From Notamacropus eugenii (lineage: Eukaryota > Chordata > Mammalia > Diprotodontia > Macropodidae), in the NCBI RefSeq assembly GCF_028372415.1, contig NC_092876.1:63330885-63394884 (forward strand): a stretch of 64,000 nt of DNA, in the 5' to 3' direction. The first letter of the stretch is position 1, and every line of letters begins with the position of its first letter. The notes beneath the pieces are model-generated. The model was not told the DNA's origin and made no database searches. It saw only the letters and a program-made list of their open reading frames with translations. Below, piece after piece: positions 50,726-64,000 of the stretch. The position numbers and the translations under genes were made by a program.

Positions 50726-51619
50726 CTCATGCTATGGACCATTGCCCGGTCCCCGCTCTGCTTTCTAGGCGCCTTCCCTCCTCGAAGCCACAGTACCCTG
50801 TCCCTTCCTTGGCCCTCCCTTTATTATTTGCTCTTCCAGATTTGATCCCATCATCCCGGTGTGATTCTCTAATTGTGCGCCCAGGTCTTCCCATCAAAGT
50901 CCTGGGTGTAAGCTCCCTTAAGGGACCGACCTGGATCTGTTATTTGTTGGCTATAGGGGCTTATGTAGCAAAGACAGAGGAAGAGCCGCTAAATAAATAA
51001 TCTGTTGAATCGCGAGGTGGCAGATTTCCCATTCATTGGAGGTCTCCAGGCGGTGGCCGGAGGAGACAGCATGCCAGGTATGTGGGGAGGGGGCTTTCCT
51101 ATTCAGTACAGGTTCTGGAGCGCTGGGATTCTGTAAATGAATCTGTGCCGTGGACCCCCTTCCAGTAATCAGGATAGTCCTGGAATCCCACCCTCAGGAT
51201 CCAAGACGCCGAGTCTGGCATGAGCCTCAAGGCGTCAGGCAGGCCCCGCTCCACGTGGGCGAGTTTCCCTAACGCTGCCAGTTTCAGAATCCATGTAACC
51301 AAGGCTGGAAGCTACGGGCTCGGCGGCGCCGGAGTACTCTGACCGCCAGGGGACGCTCTAGGGCGGCTCCCCGGCGCTGGGCCGTAAGCGCGCTCTCCAC
51401 CGGGCGCCGCCGCTCTAGCCCGCCACGCCACGACTCTCTGGGCCGGCGCGTTGGAGCGTGCGCGGCGCCGCCGCCGCCAGGTGTGGGACGCTTTGTCCGG
51501 CGCTGGTCGGGAGCGCGCGGGCAGGCCCCGGGCTGCGGCGGCGTTTGGCAGTGGCCGCGGGGAGCGGGCGCGCTCCCGTGAGCGGGTTCGGGCTCGGGAG
51601 GTCCGTGAGGCAGCTGGCT

Positions 51620-62024
<10,405 letters not shown>

Positions 62025-62188
62025 GTGTGATAGATGAAATGGATAATCTAGGAACAGAAGAAAAAAAATTTGACTTTACATTTGAAGATCACTCTGCCAA
62101 GCCCAAAATATTTTCCATAGACATTGGCAGTAAAAGGATAACTGATTCTTTCAAAAGACCTAAGTGTTCTCTGAGCCATCGGCTCTGA
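62025..62188 (+). other. Possible alternative last exon of KDM1A
   Basis: A pyrimidine-containing acceptor (CTTATACTTTTACTAG) opens a frame whose phase (needs one base) fits the phase 1 donor of exon 2. It runs 53 codons to TGA: VIDEMDNLGTEEKKFDFTFE continuing to SLSHRL. I do not recognise the peptide. An in-phase match has a one-in-three chance of being accidental, so this is a lead only. Confidence 0.25.
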
Positions 62189-64000
62189 AATATCCAGGAC
62201 CTAGGCTTCTTTTCATCCTAATTCTACTCATTTCCCCAGTGCCATCCAGAGCTGCAGTTCAACTGTATCTGCAGTGTACACATGCAACCTCTTTAAGGTC
62301 TGTATAGCTCCCCCTGTAGAGAAGTATCTCAGTGGATTAGCACGTATTAATGGAGAAACCTGTTGTATTTGGCTCTGAATTTCTGTATATCAAATCTCAG
62401 GTTTCATTGGACATCATTATAAAATCGAACATGTTCCTATTGAAAAGATCTAGGTACCATGAAATGATGAATTCACCCATAATGTGTTCTTCCTGTTTTT
62501 ATGGCACTTCCCATTAGTATATTTACACCTATTACAAGTAGGGTAATATACAAAGAAGTAAAGAACATTTCTCTGAGTTTATAGTCTAGTTGGGGAGGTA
62601 AGCCATAATACATGAAAAGATAACTGCTAATACTGTTTCTCAAATGGGAAGTAGAGATGTAGTCCTGTAGCAGTTGAGGGAGTAAATGCTTCCAATTTGG
62701 CTGATTAGGGAAAGCTTCCTTGAGACTATGGGATTTTTTGAGCTACCACACATTTCAGAAGTGGAAGAAATCATTTTATTGGAATTCACTCCTTCAATTT
62801 ATAGATGAGGAAACAGAGATCTTGTGAGGTACAGGGATTTGCTCAGATAGCAGACAGACCTAATCTCAAATCCAGCTCTGTGCCTTAAAAGTTGGGTAAG
62901 ATTTGAACAGATGGGAAGAAGGAGGTACAACGGTGTGCCACGCAGGAAGAATGGGATATACCAAGTCAGAAAAACAAAATATATTAGGGGACATGAATAG
63001 ACAGACTACTTTGGCTGAAGCAGGTTTGTGCAGGAGATAGAGTTGGCAGGCTTTCAAAAGTGGAAGGCATCTTAGTATACGTAGGTCCTTCTTTTACAGA
63101 TTTAGACATTAAGGCCCAGAAGAGTTAAAGGGCCTTCCAGGTCTTGCATTAACTGCATAACATATTTCCAATTCAGTCCTCTTTCCCAAAACAGTCGTCT
63201 TGCTGATCTAGATCCCCCTTAATGACAAGACAAGAGTGTAAATCACCTAATAAACAGTGGGGAATCTGTTGAACTTTTTTAGGGTGGGGAGATGGTGGTG
63301 ATAATAGCTAGCACTTCTGTAGCACTTGAAGGCCCATAAAGCACTGTACACGTTATCTCATTTGATCATCCTCACAACAATTCCAGGAAATAGGTGTTAT
63401 TATCATCCCCATTTTACAGATAAGGAAACTGAGGCAGTTGGAGGTGAAGTGACTTCTTGCCCAAGATCAAAAGGCTCGTAAGTGCCTGAGTCTGGTTGTG
63501 CACTAGTGTTGTGCTCTATCCAAGTCACCACTGAGCTACCCCAGACGACATGCTTTATGTGCTTTAGCCCTAGTGTCAACATGCAGGGTGGACTGAAGGA
63601 AGACCTTCTAAAAGTTCAAAAGAGATCTTCTTCAGGAGTGTGTGTGATAAGAACTCTGATTGAGGCAGGTTCATTCCCTTTTCAGAGCAAAGGGACCAGA
63701 TTTGGGAGGTGCAAAGAATTATAAGATGTTAGATGAGGATTAGAAGGAGGAGTCAGTAATAATTCATATCTCCATGTCAGAAGGATGAGTTGCTTTGGGG
63801 GAAACAATGTCAAAGGCCATATATATTGAGTTTTATGCACCAGCTGGTGATCCAGGTGGAAATATTGAGCAGTCTGTTAAAAATGTTGATATGTGGACTT
63901 TAAATAAATGAGAGAAGTCATAGCTGGAGATAAAGATAATGTATGGGAAAAAATGTACTGATGTAGGCTTTAGAAAAATGTCCTTGCTTTCATTCTGTGT
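62189..64000. other. KDM1A intron 2, right edge
   Basis: A reverse MIR remnant near 62780-62885 and a reverse THER1/MIR at about 63295-63480 ('TTGATCATCCTCACAACAAT', 'TAAGGAAACTGAGGCAGTTG'). The rest is unassigned, and the gene continues off the window. Confidence 0.55.

Overview
This is a vertebrate window, and the repeats make it a marsupial. tRNA-derived CORE-SINEs of the MAR1/WSINE1 kind occur throughout, along with a SINE carrying a LINE-type 3' tail, marsupial-type L1 copies, abundant L2 and MIR/THER1 remnants, and long microsatellites. All calls were made by reading, without alignment or database search.

Three host genes are supported. They lie in the order I know from human 1p36.12 (LACTBL1 - TEX46 - KDM1A). 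(1) LACTBL1, minus strand, 1513-9427: seven coding exons join in phase into an intact 581-residue reading frame. It encodes a membrane-anchored protein of the class C beta-lactamase/penicillin-binding fold. (2) A two-exon minus-strand gene best read as TEX46: exon 1 is at 43348-43497, the last exon at 26030-26329, with a 17-kb repeat-filled intron between. It encodes a 149-residue protein with one membrane segment, a helical/coiled-coil stretch and a basic tail. (3) The 5' part of KDM1A (LSD1), plus strand: exon 1 at 51620-52069 in a CpG island and exon 2 at 58943-59108. The gene continues beyond the right edge.

Layout: 1-9.4 kb LACTBL1 with MIR/SINE debris in its introns. 9.4-26 kb is intergenic, with two L1 3' fragments, a broken BUD31 retrocopy split by a GATA microsatellite, an antisense LINE with a terminal zinc finger, and an L1 5' end with part of ORF1. 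26-43.5 kb is the TEX46 intron, with a 280-bp GT/GA tract, an unplaced MITE-like family and a 4-kb L2 full of younger insertions. 43.5-50.5 kb is L1-dense intergenic DNA with L1-in-L1 nesting. 50.5-52.7 kb is the KDM1A CpG island, exon 1 and an intronic minisatellite. 52.7-64 kb is KDM1A introns 1-2, with an antisense L2 that itself holds an L1 and a SINE.

The observations most worth a second look are: a LACTBL1 splice acceptor whose only tract is a TG microsatellite and which is followed at once by a donor-like GTATGT; a 33-bp minisatellite unit recurring at several places; an 80-bp inverted templated insertion inside an L2, datable relative to a SINE; a LINE whose frame ends in a C2H2 finger and whose tail resembles that of a local SINE; expansion of the KDM1A N-terminus; and a possible in-phase alternative last exon in KDM1A intron 2. 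I found no wholly new gene system; most of the novelty here is in the repeats and at splice sites.
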